64,000 nt of DNA from Actinomycetospora lutea (GTDB lineage Bacteria; Actinomycetota; Actinomycetes; Mycobacteriales; Pseudonocardiaceae): the NCBI RefSeq assembly GCF_028737205.1, contig NZ_JAQZAL010000015.1, positions 62,001-126,000 on the forward strand, read 5' to 3'. The position numbers were made by a program, and so were the translations under genes. Below the pieces are notes generated by a model. It was not told the origin of the DNA. It searched no databases and worked only from the letters and a program-made list of their open reading frames with translations. Position 1 is the stretch's first letter, and the number at the start of each line of letters is the position of its first letter. Below, piece after piece: positions 35,193-42,580 of this stretch.

Positions 35193-36164
35193 CTAGGCGA
35201 GCGCGGATCGGATGCGGTCGAGCGCGGCGTGGCGGTCCCGCCGCACCGAGAGCGCGCCGTCGAGGTCGACGGGCACGAACCGGGTCTTGTCGCCGGTCTT
35301 GGTCTGGGCGAGCCGGTCGCGGTCGACGGACACGACGGTGCCGAGCGTCGCGTAGCCCCCTCCGGTGACGGCGTCCTGCAGCAGCACGATCGGCTCGACG
35401 CCCCCGGGCACCTGCACCGACCCGACGGGGTAGCCGCAGTCGGTGACGTTGGCCGGGTCGCTGCCCGCGCCGAAGGGCTGCTCGCGGGGCACGAACTCCA
35501 GCTCGGCGCCGCGGAACCGGTAGCCGACGCGGTTGGCGTCCGGGGTCACCTTCCACTCGGTGTCGGTGAACCGGGCGAGGCTGTCCTCGGTGAGCCGGTA
35601 GCTGTGCAGGCCGACCAGCAGGTGCACCTCGGCGGTCGACGGGTGCACCGGCACGTCGTCGGGGTCGACCCGCCGGCCGGCCCGGGGGTCGCGGGCGTCC
35701 GAGCCGATGGCGAGCTCGTCGCCCGCCCGCAGCGCGCGGCCCTGGAACCCGCCGATGCCCACGAGCGTGTAGGTGGAGCGGCTGCCGTAGTACAGCGGCA
35801 CGTCGATGCCGCCGGCGACGGCGACGTACGGGCGCGCGCCCGCGCGCAGCTGGCCGAACGAGAGCACCGAGCCCGCCGACACCGCGACCGACTCCCAGAG
35901 CGGGATCTCCGCGCCGTCGACGAACGCCGGGATGTCGGCGCCCGTCACCGCGATGACGGTGGCTTGCGTGAACTCCAGCGTCGGCCCGAGGTAGACCGCC
36001 TCCAGCGCCGCGGCGCCCGGCTCGTTGCCGACCAGCGCGTTCCCGACGTGGTAGGCGAACGAGTCGAGCGCGCCCGAGGGCGGGAAGCCGATGCTGTAGT
36101 AGCCGAGCCGCCCGGTGTCCTGGACCGTCGTCTCGAGCCCGGGATCACGCACGAGGATGCTCAC
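35193..36164 (-). CDS. pxpC: 5-oxoprolinase subunit C (biotin-dependent carboxyltransferase family)
   Basis: 323 residues. DPGLETTVQDTGRLGYYSIGFPPSGALD is the start of the KipA/PxpC/urea-carboxylase CT_A_B family, with RPYVAVAGGIDVP and AGDEL later. In the 5-oxoprolinase complex PxpB and PxpC are the ATP-using partners of PxpA. GTG overlaps the pxpB stop (GTGA). Being followed by biotin carrier and carboxylase genes, it may instead or additionally transfer a carboxyl group from biotin. Confidence 0.93.
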   Translation of the reverse strand: MSILVRDPGLETTVQDTGRLGYYSIGFPPSGALDSFAYHVGNALVGNEPGAAALEAVYLGPTLEFTQATVIAVTGADIPAFVDGAEIPLWESVAVSAGSVLSFGQLRAGARPYVAVAGGIDVPLYYGSRSTYTLVGIGGFQGRALRAGDELAIGSDARDPRAGRRVDPDDVPVHPSTAEVHLLVGLHSYRLTEDSLARFTDTEWKVTPDANRVGYRFRGAELEFVPREQPFGAGSDPANVTDCGYPVGSVQVPGGVEPIVLLQDAVTGGGYATLGTVVSVDRDRLAQTKTGDKTRFVPVDLDGALSVRRDRHAALDRIRSALA

Positions 36165-37069
36165 CCGTACAGCACCTCCTTCATCGCGGCGTTGGTGCCG
36201 TCCGGGTCGGCGAGGAACCGGCTCGGCGAGAACTCGAGCTCCTTGTACGAGTAGCGCCACGTGCCGGCGTCGACCTGCGCGCGCACGTCGTCGTACTCGG
36301 TCTGGTCGACGCGCCGATAGTTGATCACGTCGCCGTGCTTGAAGAACACCACCGAGTCGTTCTCGGCGAAGTCCGGCAGGCGCTGCTCGCCGTCGAAGAT
36401 CGGCGCTGGCGCGGAGCCGAAGAGCTGGTAGCCGCCGGCGCCCTTGACCGGGTAGATCACGGCGAACGCGCCGCCGAACCCGAAGGCCCGCTCCGGGGTC
36501 TCGGTGCGCGGGCGGACGTACTTGGGCACCTCGACCTGCCGCTCGCGGGGCACCAGCTGGAAGCACCAGGGCAGGCCGGGGACGAACCCCATCATCGTCA
36601 CGAGGTAGGGGGACGCGGCGAGCGCGTCGATGAAGTCCTCGGTGGACGAGTAGCCGTTGATCCGGGCGCCGTAGTCGAGGTCGGTGCCCGTCGGGTCCTG
36701 GTGGCGGTCGCGGAACTTCATGAGGACCTCGTGGGTCCACGGGTCGTTCAGCATGATCGGCACGTCGATGATGCGGGTGGCGACGGTGAGGTCGTCCGAG
36801 TGCCCGCCGACCTCGTCCTCGATCCGCTGCAGCTCGCGCACCAGGTCGCGCGGGTCGAGGCGGTCGGGGTCGACGCGGACCATGTAGGACGCGTTCGACG
36901 GGGCGATCTCCTCGACGCCCGGGATCGCCTCCTCGGCCAGCCGCCGCGTGATCCCCAGCGACGTGAAGTGCACCGGCAGGCTCATCGCCGGGGAGAGCTC
37001 GACGTAGACGAACTCGTCGCCGCCGAAGTCGTACCGCGTCTCGGTGTCGGTGTTCGCCTCGGCGGTCAT
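36161..37069 (-). CDS. pxpB: 5-oxoprolinase subunit B (KipI family)
   Basis: 302 residues, longer than typical PxpB (about 220). The core is the CT_C_D/KipI domain: YMVRVDPDRLDPRDLVRELQ, FVPGLPWCFQL (usually GFxPGFxYL), RTETPERAFGFGGAFAVIYP and GYQLFGSAPAPIF. The extra length is an N-terminal segment of about 60 residues and a C-terminal tail. The ATG overlaps the stop of the molybdenum-hydroxylase gene (ATGA), so all five genes 39456 to 33551 are tightly coupled. Confidence 0.9.
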   Translation of the reverse strand: MTAEANTDTETRYDFGGDEFVYVELSPAMSLPVHFTSLGITRRLAEEAIPGVEEIAPSNASYMVRVDPDRLDPRDLVRELQRIEDEVGGHSDDLTVATRIIDVPIMLNDPWTHEVLMKFRDRHQDPTGTDLDYGARINGYSSTEDFIDALAASPYLVTMMGFVPGLPWCFQLVPRERQVEVPKYVRPRTETPERAFGFGGAFAVIYPVKGAGGYQLFGSAPAPIFDGEQRLPDFAENDSVVFFKHGDVINYRRVDQTEYDDVRAQVDAGTWRYSYKELEFSPSRFLADPDGTNAAMKEVLYG

Positions 37070-39456
37070 GCGATCACCTTGGCCGCGTCGGCGACGGCAC
37101 GCCAGACCCGCTGCGGGGTCAGCGGCATGTCGAGGTGGGTGACCCCGCGGGCGGCGAGCGCGTCGATGGCCGCGTTCACCACGGCCGGCGACGACCCGAT
37201 CGCGCCGGACTCGCCGATGCCCTTCGCCCCGAGCGGGTTGGTCGGCGAGAGCGTGACGGTCTGGTCGAGCTCGAAGCCGGGCAGGTCGCTCGCGGCGGGC
37301 ACCGCGTAGTCGGCGAGCGTGGCCGCCGTCGGCTGGCCCGCCTCGTCGAACGTGGCCTCCTCGTAGAGCGCCTGGGAGATGCCCTGGGCGATGCCGCCGT
37401 GGAGCTGCCCGTCGACGATCTGCGGGTTGACGATGCGCCCGCAGTCGTCGACGGCGACGAAGCGCCGCACGGAGGTGCGCCCGGTCTCGGTGTCGACCTC
37501 GACCACCGCGATGTGCGTGCCGAACGGCCAGGTGAAGTTCGGCGGGTCGAAGTGGTGGTCGGCGGTGAGGTTGGGCTCCATGCCCTCGGGCAGGTCCGCC
37601 GCCAGCGACGCCGCGCCGGCGACCTCCTGGATGGTGACCGACGGCCCCGAGGTGCCCGCCACCGAGAACACCCCGCCGGTGAACCGCAGGTCGTCCTCGG
37701 AGGCCTCGAGCAGGTGCGCGGCGATCTTGCGGGCCTTGTCCGCGACCTTCTCCGCGGCCCCGTACACCGCCGACCCGCCGACCGCGAGGCTGCGCGAGCC
37801 GTAGGTGTCGCGGCCGAACGGGGCGATCATCGTGTCGGAGTGGAAGACCTCCACGTCGGCCGGGTCGATGCCGAGCGAGTCGGCGACGATCTGCGCCCAC
37901 GCCGTCTCGTGGCCCTGCCCGTGCGGGCTCGTGCCCGTGACGACCTCGGCGCGCCCGGCGGTGGTCATCCGCACCGTGGCGGCCTCCCAGCCCCCGCTCT
38001 GCAGCCGGACCCCGGCCGCGACCTTGGACGGGGAGAGCCCGCCGGACTCGGTGAAGTTGCCGATGCCGACGCCCAGCTCGACGGGGTCGCCGGCCGCGCG
38101 CCGGCGGGCCTGCTCGGCGCGCAGGCCCTCGTAGTCGACGAGCTCGAGCGCCCGGCGCATCGCCTTCTCGTAGTCGCCGGAGTCGTACTGCACGCCGGAC
38201 GGGACGGTGCGCGGCGCGTCGAAGGGCGGGTGCAGGTTGCGCAGCCGCAGCTCGGCGGGGTCCATCTGCAGCGCGCGGGCGAGGTCGTCGAGGATCCGCT
38301 CGTGGGCGTAGGCCGCCTCCGAGCGCCCCGCGCCGCGGTAGGCGTCGGTGGGCGTGAGGTTGGTGAACACGCCCTGGCAGGAGAAGTCGTAGGCGCCGAA
38401 GTCGTAGAGCCCGCAGTAGGTGAACGCCCCGAACACCGCGATGCCCGGCGTGAGCAGCTGCAGGTAGGCGCCCATGTCCGCCACCAGGCGGATGCGCATG
38501 CCGAGGATCGTGCCGTCGCGGGTCGCGCCGACGGTCATGTACTGGACCTGCCCGCGCCCGTGGGTGGTCGCGAGGTGGTGCTCCGAGCGGGTCTCGGTCC
38601 ACTTGACCGGGCGCCGCAGGCGCCGGGCCAGCACCAGCGCGAGCGCCTCCTCGGCGTACACGTTGAGCTTGGCCCCGAAGCCGCCGCCGACGTCCGGGGC
38701 GACGACGCGCAGCTTGGTGTCGGAGATGCCACAGATCGCGGCGAGGATGTCGCGCACGAAGTGCGGCACCTGGGTCGACGTGTGGATCGTGAACCCGCCG
38801 CCCACGGCGTCGGGCGTGACGACGACGGCCCGCGGCTCCATCGGCGAGGCCATCACCCGCTGCTGGACGTAGCGGCCCTCGACCACGACGTCGGCCTCCG
38901 CAAGGGCCGCGTCGACGTCGCCGACCGCGAGCGGCCACGTGTAGCAGTGGTTGGTGCCGAACTCCTCGTGCACCAGCGGCGCGCCCGGCGCCAGGGCCGC
39001 CTCGATGTCGACCACGGCGGGGAGCTCGTCGTAGTCGACGACCACGAGCTCCGCGGCGTCCCGCGCCGCCGCCGCCCCGGTGGCGACGACGACCGCGACC
39101 GCGTCGCCCACGTGGTTGACCTCGGCGAGGGCCAGCGGCTGGTGGTCCGGGACGAGGATGTCCTCGGTGACCGGCCAGCCGCACGGGATGCCGGCGACGA
39201 ACTCGCCGGCGAGGTCGGCCCCGGTGAGGACGGTGACGACCCCGTCGTGCTCGCGCGCGGCGGCGGTGTCGATCGCCGTGATCCGGGCGTGCGCCACGGG
39301 CGAGCGCACGAGCGCGAGGTGGACGGTGCCGAGCGGGGTGATGTCGTCGGTCCAGGTGCCCCGGCCGGTGAGGAGGGCCTCGTCCTCCCGCCGGGGCAGG
39401 CTCCGTCCGACGTGGGTCGTCGGCTGCGTGGTGGGCTGCGGGACGGTCTCGGTCAC
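37066..39456 (-). CDS. Molybdenum hydroxylase large subunit (xanthine/CO dehydrogenase family, form II)
   Basis: 796 residues, complete: GRGTWTDDI N-terminus, PMEPRA (206-210), DVGGGFGAK (255-263), active-site loop AYRGAGR (372-378), GQGHETAWAQ, and the Glu loop GAKGIGESGAIG near the C-terminus. AYRGAGR, not AYRCSFR, marks form II, so carbon monoxide is not the expected substrate. Such enzymes hydroxylate N-heterocycles or aldehydes at molybdopterin-cytosine-dinucleotide. The usual FAD (CoxM) and iron-sulfur (CoxS) subunits are not in this window. It heads the pxpBC-accB-accC operon. Confidence 0.9.
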   Translation of the reverse strand: MTETVPQPTTQPTTHVGRSLPRREDEALLTGRGTWTDDITPLGTVHLALVRSPVAHARITAIDTAAAREHDGVVTVLTGADLAGEFVAGIPCGWPVTEDILVPDHQPLALAEVNHVGDAVAVVVATGAAAARDAAELVVVDYDELPAVVDIEAALAPGAPLVHEEFGTNHCYTWPLAVGDVDAALAEADVVVEGRYVQQRVMASPMEPRAVVVTPDAVGGGFTIHTSTQVPHFVRDILAAICGISDTKLRVVAPDVGGGFGAKLNVYAEEALALVLARRLRRPVKWTETRSEHHLATTHGRGQVQYMTVGATRDGTILGMRIRLVADMGAYLQLLTPGIAVFGAFTYCGLYDFGAYDFSCQGVFTNLTPTDAYRGAGRSEAAYAHERILDDLARALQMDPAELRLRNLHPPFDAPRTVPSGVQYDSGDYEKAMRRALELVDYEGLRAEQARRRAAGDPVELGVGIGNFTESGGLSPSKVAAGVRLQSGGWEAATVRMTTAGRAEVVTGTSPHGQGHETAWAQIVADSLGIDPADVEVFHSDTMIAPFGRDTYGSRSLAVGGSAVYGAAEKVADKARKIAAHLLEASEDDLRFTGGVFSVAGTSGPSVTIQEVAGAASLAADLPEGMEPNLTADHHFDPPNFTWPFGTHIAVVEVDTETGRTSVRRFVAVDDCGRIVNPQIVDGQLHGGIAQGISQALYEEATFDEAGQPTAATLADYAVPAASDLPGFELDQTVTLSPTNPLGAKGIGESGAIGSSPAVVNAAIDALAARGVTHLDMPLTPQRVWRAVADAAKVIA

Positions 39457-39549
39457 CGGGCGCTCCCGTCGACGGCGTGGTGGCGGTGGTGTGGGTCACC
39501 GTGGACCGTTTGATCCGTTCTGGGAAGTCCCCGCGATCACGAGCCCGGG

Positions 39550-39568
39550 TGAGGGCAGGTGAACCTTC
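39550..39568. promoter_or_regulatory. DtxR/IdeR-like box 1
   Basis: TGAGGGCAGGTGAACCTTC, 12 of 19 matches to the DtxR consensus by my count, and close in sequence to the better site at 40505-40523. It lies 94 nt upstream of the molybdenum hydroxylase gene, on the side facing the DUF1540 gene. Confidence 0.45.
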
Positions 39569-39596
39569 CTCGGACAGGCCCGGACGGGTGTCGTCC

Positions 39597-39616
39597 GGTG
39601 TGACGGTCGTCACACC
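39597..39616. promoter_or_regulatory. Perfect CRP/GlxR-type site
   Basis: TGTGA-N6-TCACA (39599-39614) with one further GG/CC pair on each side, making a perfect 8-bp inverted repeat with 4-nt spacer. This is the consensus of actinobacterial cAMP receptor proteins. It lies 143 nt upstream of the molybdenum hydroxylase operon and 132 nt upstream of the DUF1540 gene. Confidence 0.75.
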
Positions 39617-39679
39617 ATGTCCGGTTTGCCGCGGGTGTCGCCACCGTTCCCGCTGGTCGTCACCGGCCGCAGGAGGCGT

Positions 39680-39707
39680 CTGCCCTGGTCAGGGCAGCCT
39701 TCACTGC
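39680..39707. promoter_or_regulatory. Inverted repeat overlapping a weak DtxR-like box
   Basis: CTGCCCT-GGTC-AGGGCAG (39680-39697) is a perfect 7-bp inverted repeat. TCAGGGCAGCCTTCACTGC (39689-39707) overlaps it and is a weak DtxR-type match (10 of 19). It ends 39 nt before the DUF1540 ATG, a suitable place for a repressor. Confidence 0.4.
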
Positions 39708-39745
39708 GTGGCGGAGGGCCCTGCCGACCCGCCACGATCTGGGCC

Positions 39746-40036
39746 ATGACCTCGACCCAGAGCCTGCCCACGGTCCAGGGCTGTTCGGCGTCCTCCTGTG
39801 CCTACAACGAGGACTCCGCCTGCCACGCGGCCGCCATCACGATCGCCGGCGACAACGCCGCCTGCGGCACCTTCGTGGAGATCTCCTTCCGGGGCGGCGT
39901 GGACGCCAACGGCGTCGTCGGCGCCTGCCACCGCTCGGAGTGCAAGTTCAACGACAAGCTCGAGTGCACCGCCTCGTCGGTCCAGATCGGCGCCGGCAAG
40001 GACGTCGCCGACTGCCTGACCTACGAGGCCCGGTAG
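39746..40036 (+). CDS. Two-copy DUF1540 cysteine-rich protein
   Basis: 96 residues, ATG at 39746; no good ribosome-binding site, so possibly leaderless. Two tandem DUF1540 units are visible: GCSASSCAYNEDSACHAAAITI with a following Cys, and ACHRSECKFNDKLECTASSVQIG with a following Cys. Eight cysteines in this CxxxxC-YN-C-C pattern suggest metal binding, but the family's function is unknown. DtxR-like boxes on both sides imply control by iron. Its end overlaps the convergent gene by 16 nt. Confidence 0.85.
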   Translation: MTSTQSLPTVQGCSASSCAYNEDSACHAAAITIAGDNAACGTFVEISFRGGVDANGVVGACHRSECKFNDKLECTASSVQIGAGKDVADCLTYEAR

Positions 40037-40440
40037 AGCTCCTCGAGCGGCGCGACCGACCCCGCGGACCCCACGGCCTCCACCACGAGCCCGCGTACGG
40101 GGTCGGCGCGCAGCGTCTCGTCGGCGACGGCGAGGGCGGCCACGCTGTCGTCGTCGTCGACCAGGACCGCCGCGCCGCGGGCGGCGAGCCCCGCGAGTGC
40201 GCCGAGCACGGCGCGCCGCCCGGTGCCGTCGAGCCCCTCGGTGACCCGGTCCACCAGCACGATCGCGGCGTCGCCGGCCTCCTCGAGGCGGCGGCGCCGC
40301 TGCGTCACGCCGGTCGTCGGCTCCACCGTCACCCGACGGATCCCCGGCGACGAGTCGTCGAACATCGCCATCAGTCGCCGACGCACGATCGGCTCGCCGA
40401 GCAGCACAGTCACCTCGGCCGTGGGCAGTCGCAGCGTCAT
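40021..40440 (-). CDS. Small protein resembling an ABC ATPase without Walker A
   Basis: 139 residues, ATG with GGAGGAG eight bases away. I do not recognise it as a named family. The layout recalls an ABC ATPase: a start like LLGEPIVRRRL where GPNGAGKT would be, RRRRRLEEAGDAAIVLVDRVTEGLDGTGRRAVL, which resembles the signature/Walker B/D-loop run (LLLDEPTxGLD), and ARGAAVLVDDDD where the switch histidine would be. The Walker A lysine and catalytic Glu are missing, so nucleotide hydrolysis is unlikely. A good DtxR-like box lies 65 nt upstream. Confidence 0.6.
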   Translation of the reverse strand: MTLRLPTAEVTVLLGEPIVRRRLMAMFDDSSPGIRRVTVEPTTGVTQRRRRLEEAGDAAIVLVDRVTEGLDGTGRRAVLGALAGLAARGAAVLVDDDDSVAALAVADETLRADPVRGLVVEAVGSAGSVAPLEELYRAS

Positions 40441-40472
40441 CGCCGCCTCCTCCAGTCGTGCGCCTCCGGCGC

Positions 40473-40496
40473 GGCAGCTCCGCTCCGCTCCGTGCC
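40473..40496. repeat. GCGGAGC-rich interspersed repeat, copy 4 (intergenic)
   Basis: Minus strand GGCACGGAGCGGAGCGGAG then CTGCC, 22/24 identical to copy 3. It sits between the DtxR-like box and the ribosome-binding site of the gene starting at 40440, in its 5' untranslated region. Confidence 0.65.
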
Positions 40497-40504
40497 GCCT
40501 TCGG

Positions 40505-40523
40505 TGAGGGCAGGCTAACCTCG
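40505..40523. promoter_or_regulatory. DtxR/IdeR-like box 2
   Basis: TGAGGGCAGGCTAACCTCG matches the DtxR consensus at 14 of 19 positions by my count, including the central AGGCTAACCT core. It is 65 nt upstream of the ATPase-like gene at 40440, in an intergenic stretch of 273 nt that otherwise holds only repeat copy 4. Confidence 0.65.
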
Positions 40524-40713
40524 CCTGGGCGCCGGCGTCGAGGGCGAGTGAGCATCTCGACCGGATGTCCGATCCGATCCGGGACGGACGCGGTCGGCGT
40601 CAGAGCCGGAACGCGCGCCACGCCGCCGTCGCGAACGGCAGCCGGACGCAGCGTCAGCACGGTCGAGAAGGTCCCCAGCATCGCCGCGACGTGGTCGGCG
40701 GCCGGCGCGCGGG

Positions 40714-41757
40714 TCACAGCCAGCCGCGCCTGCGGAAGACGAGGTAGAGCGTGAGCGAGACCAGCACCATGAGGCCCAGGGCGAAGGGGTAGCCCAGGCG
40801 CCAGGCGAGCTCGGGCATGTTCTCGAAGTTCATCCCGTAGATCGCCCCGATGAGCGACGGGGTGAACAGGATCGCGGCCCAGGAGGAGATCTTCTTGACC
40901 TCCTCGCCCTGGGCCAGGCTGGTCTCGGAGAGCCGGCGCATCTCCTCGTTCTGCCGCTGGCCGACCAGCGCCGCGTTCACCTGCAGGATGTTGCCCAGCA
41001 GCTGGCGGAAGTTGTCGGCCGACTCGCTGGTCTGCGCGGTGTGGTCGGCGACGTCGCGCAGCCCGCGGTGCAGCTCGATCCGCGCCGGGTCGTCGGCCGA
41101 CTCCCGCAGCAGGCCGTCGAGGACCTCCCGCAGCGGGTCGACGGCGCGCTGGAGCTCGATGACCTCGCGCGAGAGCTGGTAGATGCGCCGCGAGACGCTC
41201 GGGTCGCCGCCGAAGACCTGGGTCTCGATCTGGTCGATGTCGTGGCGCAGCCCGCGGACCACGGGCCGGTAGTCGTCGACGACGCGGTCGAGCACGGCGT
41301 AGAGCACCGCGCGGGGACCCTGCGCGAGCAGCCCGGGATCGGCCTCGAGCCGCGCGCGCACCGACGACAGGTCGGGGGTCTCGGCGTGCCGGACGGTGAC
41401 GACGAAGTCGCGGCCGAGGAAGAGGTGGATCTCGCCGACCTGGACGTCCTCGTCCTCGTCGACGTACCAGGCGGGGCGCAGGACGACGAACTCGACGTCG
41501 TCGTAGCGTTCGAGCTTGGGGCGCTGGTGGGCGTTGACCGCGTCCTCGACGGCGAGCGCGGGCAGCGACAGCTCACGGGCGAGGCGGTCGAGCTCCTCGG
41601 AGTCGGGGCGCAGCAGGCCGATCCAGGCGAAGCCGTCGTCGTCCGTGTCGCCCGGGGCGCGCTCCCGGTCGCGCAGCAGCGCCAGCGTGCGGTCCAGGGA
41701 GTCGGGCTCGCTGTCGCGCTCCCCGCCCACGTACACCGCGTTGTCGACGACGGTCAT
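40714..41757 (-). CDS. corA: CorA-type divalent cation transporter
   Basis: 347 residues from the ATG at 41757 (MTVVDNAVYVGG). A GTG at 41802 would add 15 residues, and neither start has a strong ribosome-binding site. The large cytoplasmic domain with long helices is followed by two C-terminal membrane helices; the selectivity motif GMN is at 308-310 (IYGMNFENMPEL). CorA forms pentameric Mg2+/Co2+ channels. It is a single gene followed by convergent spacing from the preceding block. Full length and all hallmarks are present. Confidence 0.94.
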   Translation of the reverse strand: MTVVDNAVYVGGERDSEPDSLDRTLALLRDRERAPGDTDDDGFAWIGLLRPDSEELDRLARELSLPALAVEDAVNAHQRPKLERYDDVEFVVLRPAWYVDEDEDVQVGEIHLFLGRDFVVTVRHAETPDLSSVRARLEADPGLLAQGPRAVLYAVLDRVVDDYRPVVRGLRHDIDQIETQVFGGDPSVSRRIYQLSREVIELQRAVDPLREVLDGLLRESADDPARIELHRGLRDVADHTAQTSESADNFRQLLGNILQVNAALVGQRQNEEMRRLSETSLAQGEEVKKISSWAAILFTPSLIGAIYGMNFENMPELAWRLGYPFALGLMVLVSLTLYLVFRRRGWL

Positions 41758-41812
41758 CGGGCGATTGTCCCGCACGGGTGTCGGACCGGCCCGGCGCGAC
41801 ACCTCGCACGAC

Positions 41813-42580
41813 CTAGTGCGCGAGCGCGACCCCCGCCGCCACGAGGCCGACCGCGTTGGTGCCCAGGTGCAGCCCGATCGGGGCGAGCACCGAGCCCGTG
41901 CGGTGGCGCAGCCAGCCCAGGGCGAAGCCGCCGACGACCGTCACCGCGACGACGGCCAGCGCCGAGGTCCACTGCAGCGTCGGCGGCAGCGGCACCGCCG
42001 ACGGTCCCATCGCCACGGTGAGGTGCCAGAGGCCGAAGGCGACGGCGGTGACGCTGAGCGCCACGCGGGCCGACAGCGAGCGCACCGAGTGCCCCTGCAG
42101 CACGCCCCGGAACGCGAGCTCCTCGGCGAGCACGGTGCCCAGCGGGATGAGGACGAGGCCGCGCAGCAGCAGGGCGCCGGGCGAGGCGCCGGCGAGCTGG
42201 GGGTTCTCGAGCAGGTCGGGGGCGGCGACGAGCACGGCGCCGTAGCCGAGCACCGCGACGCCGATCGCCGCGCCGCCCCAGCGCAGCCCGGCGCCCCAGG
42301 TGCCGCGGCCGATGCCGAGGTCGTGCCAGGTCAGGCCGAGCAGGCGCGCCACCGTGACCATCGCCGCGACGCCGCCGACGTTGAAGACGGCCTTGAGCAC
42401 GGGGTCCGCGGGCAGGGCCGGGAGCGCGAGGTTGCTCCACGTCAGCAGCAGGACCGCGATCACCGCGGGCGGGGCGAGCCGCCGCCAGTGGCTGACCTTC
42501 TCGACGGGCTCGGTCTCCTCGCCCCCGGTGCCGTCGGCGGGCGGGCGTGCGGGCGTGGCCGTGTGCTGGGGAGCGGTCAC
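41813..42580 (-). CDS. CPBP-family intramembrane metalloprotease
   Basis: 255 residues, about seven membrane helices. Active-site motifs of the CAAX protease/bacteriocin-processing family are present: EELAFRG in one helix, a conserved His in FGLWHL and a last motif near LAPIGLHLGTNAVG. The glutamates and histidines bind zinc. Substrate is unknown. The GTG start overlaps the stop of the upstream hydrolase gene (GTGA), so the two are coupled. Confidence 0.9.
   Translation of the reverse strand: MTAPQHTATPARPPADGTGGEETEPVEKVSHWRRLAPPAVIAVLLLTWSNLALPALPADPVLKAVFNVGGVAAMVTVARLLGLTWHDLGIGRGTWGAGLRWGGAAIGVAVLGYGAVLVAAPDLLENPQLAGASPGALLLRGLVLIPLGTVLAEELAFRGVLQGHSVRSLSARVALSVTAVAFGLWHLTVAMGPSAVPLPPTLQWTSALAVVAVTVVGGFALGWLRHRTGSVLAPIGLHLGTNAVGLVAAGVALAH

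Noticed and set aside
37066-39456. True carbon-monoxide dehydrogenase (CoxL form I)
   Set aside because: The active-site loop is AYRGAGR and not AYRCSFR, and coxM/coxS are absent.
39701-40717. 338-codon minus-strand open frame over the ATPase-like gene
   Set aside because: Arg/Gly-rich, no motifs; the smaller frame 40021-40440 has a strong ribosome-binding site and sensible composition.
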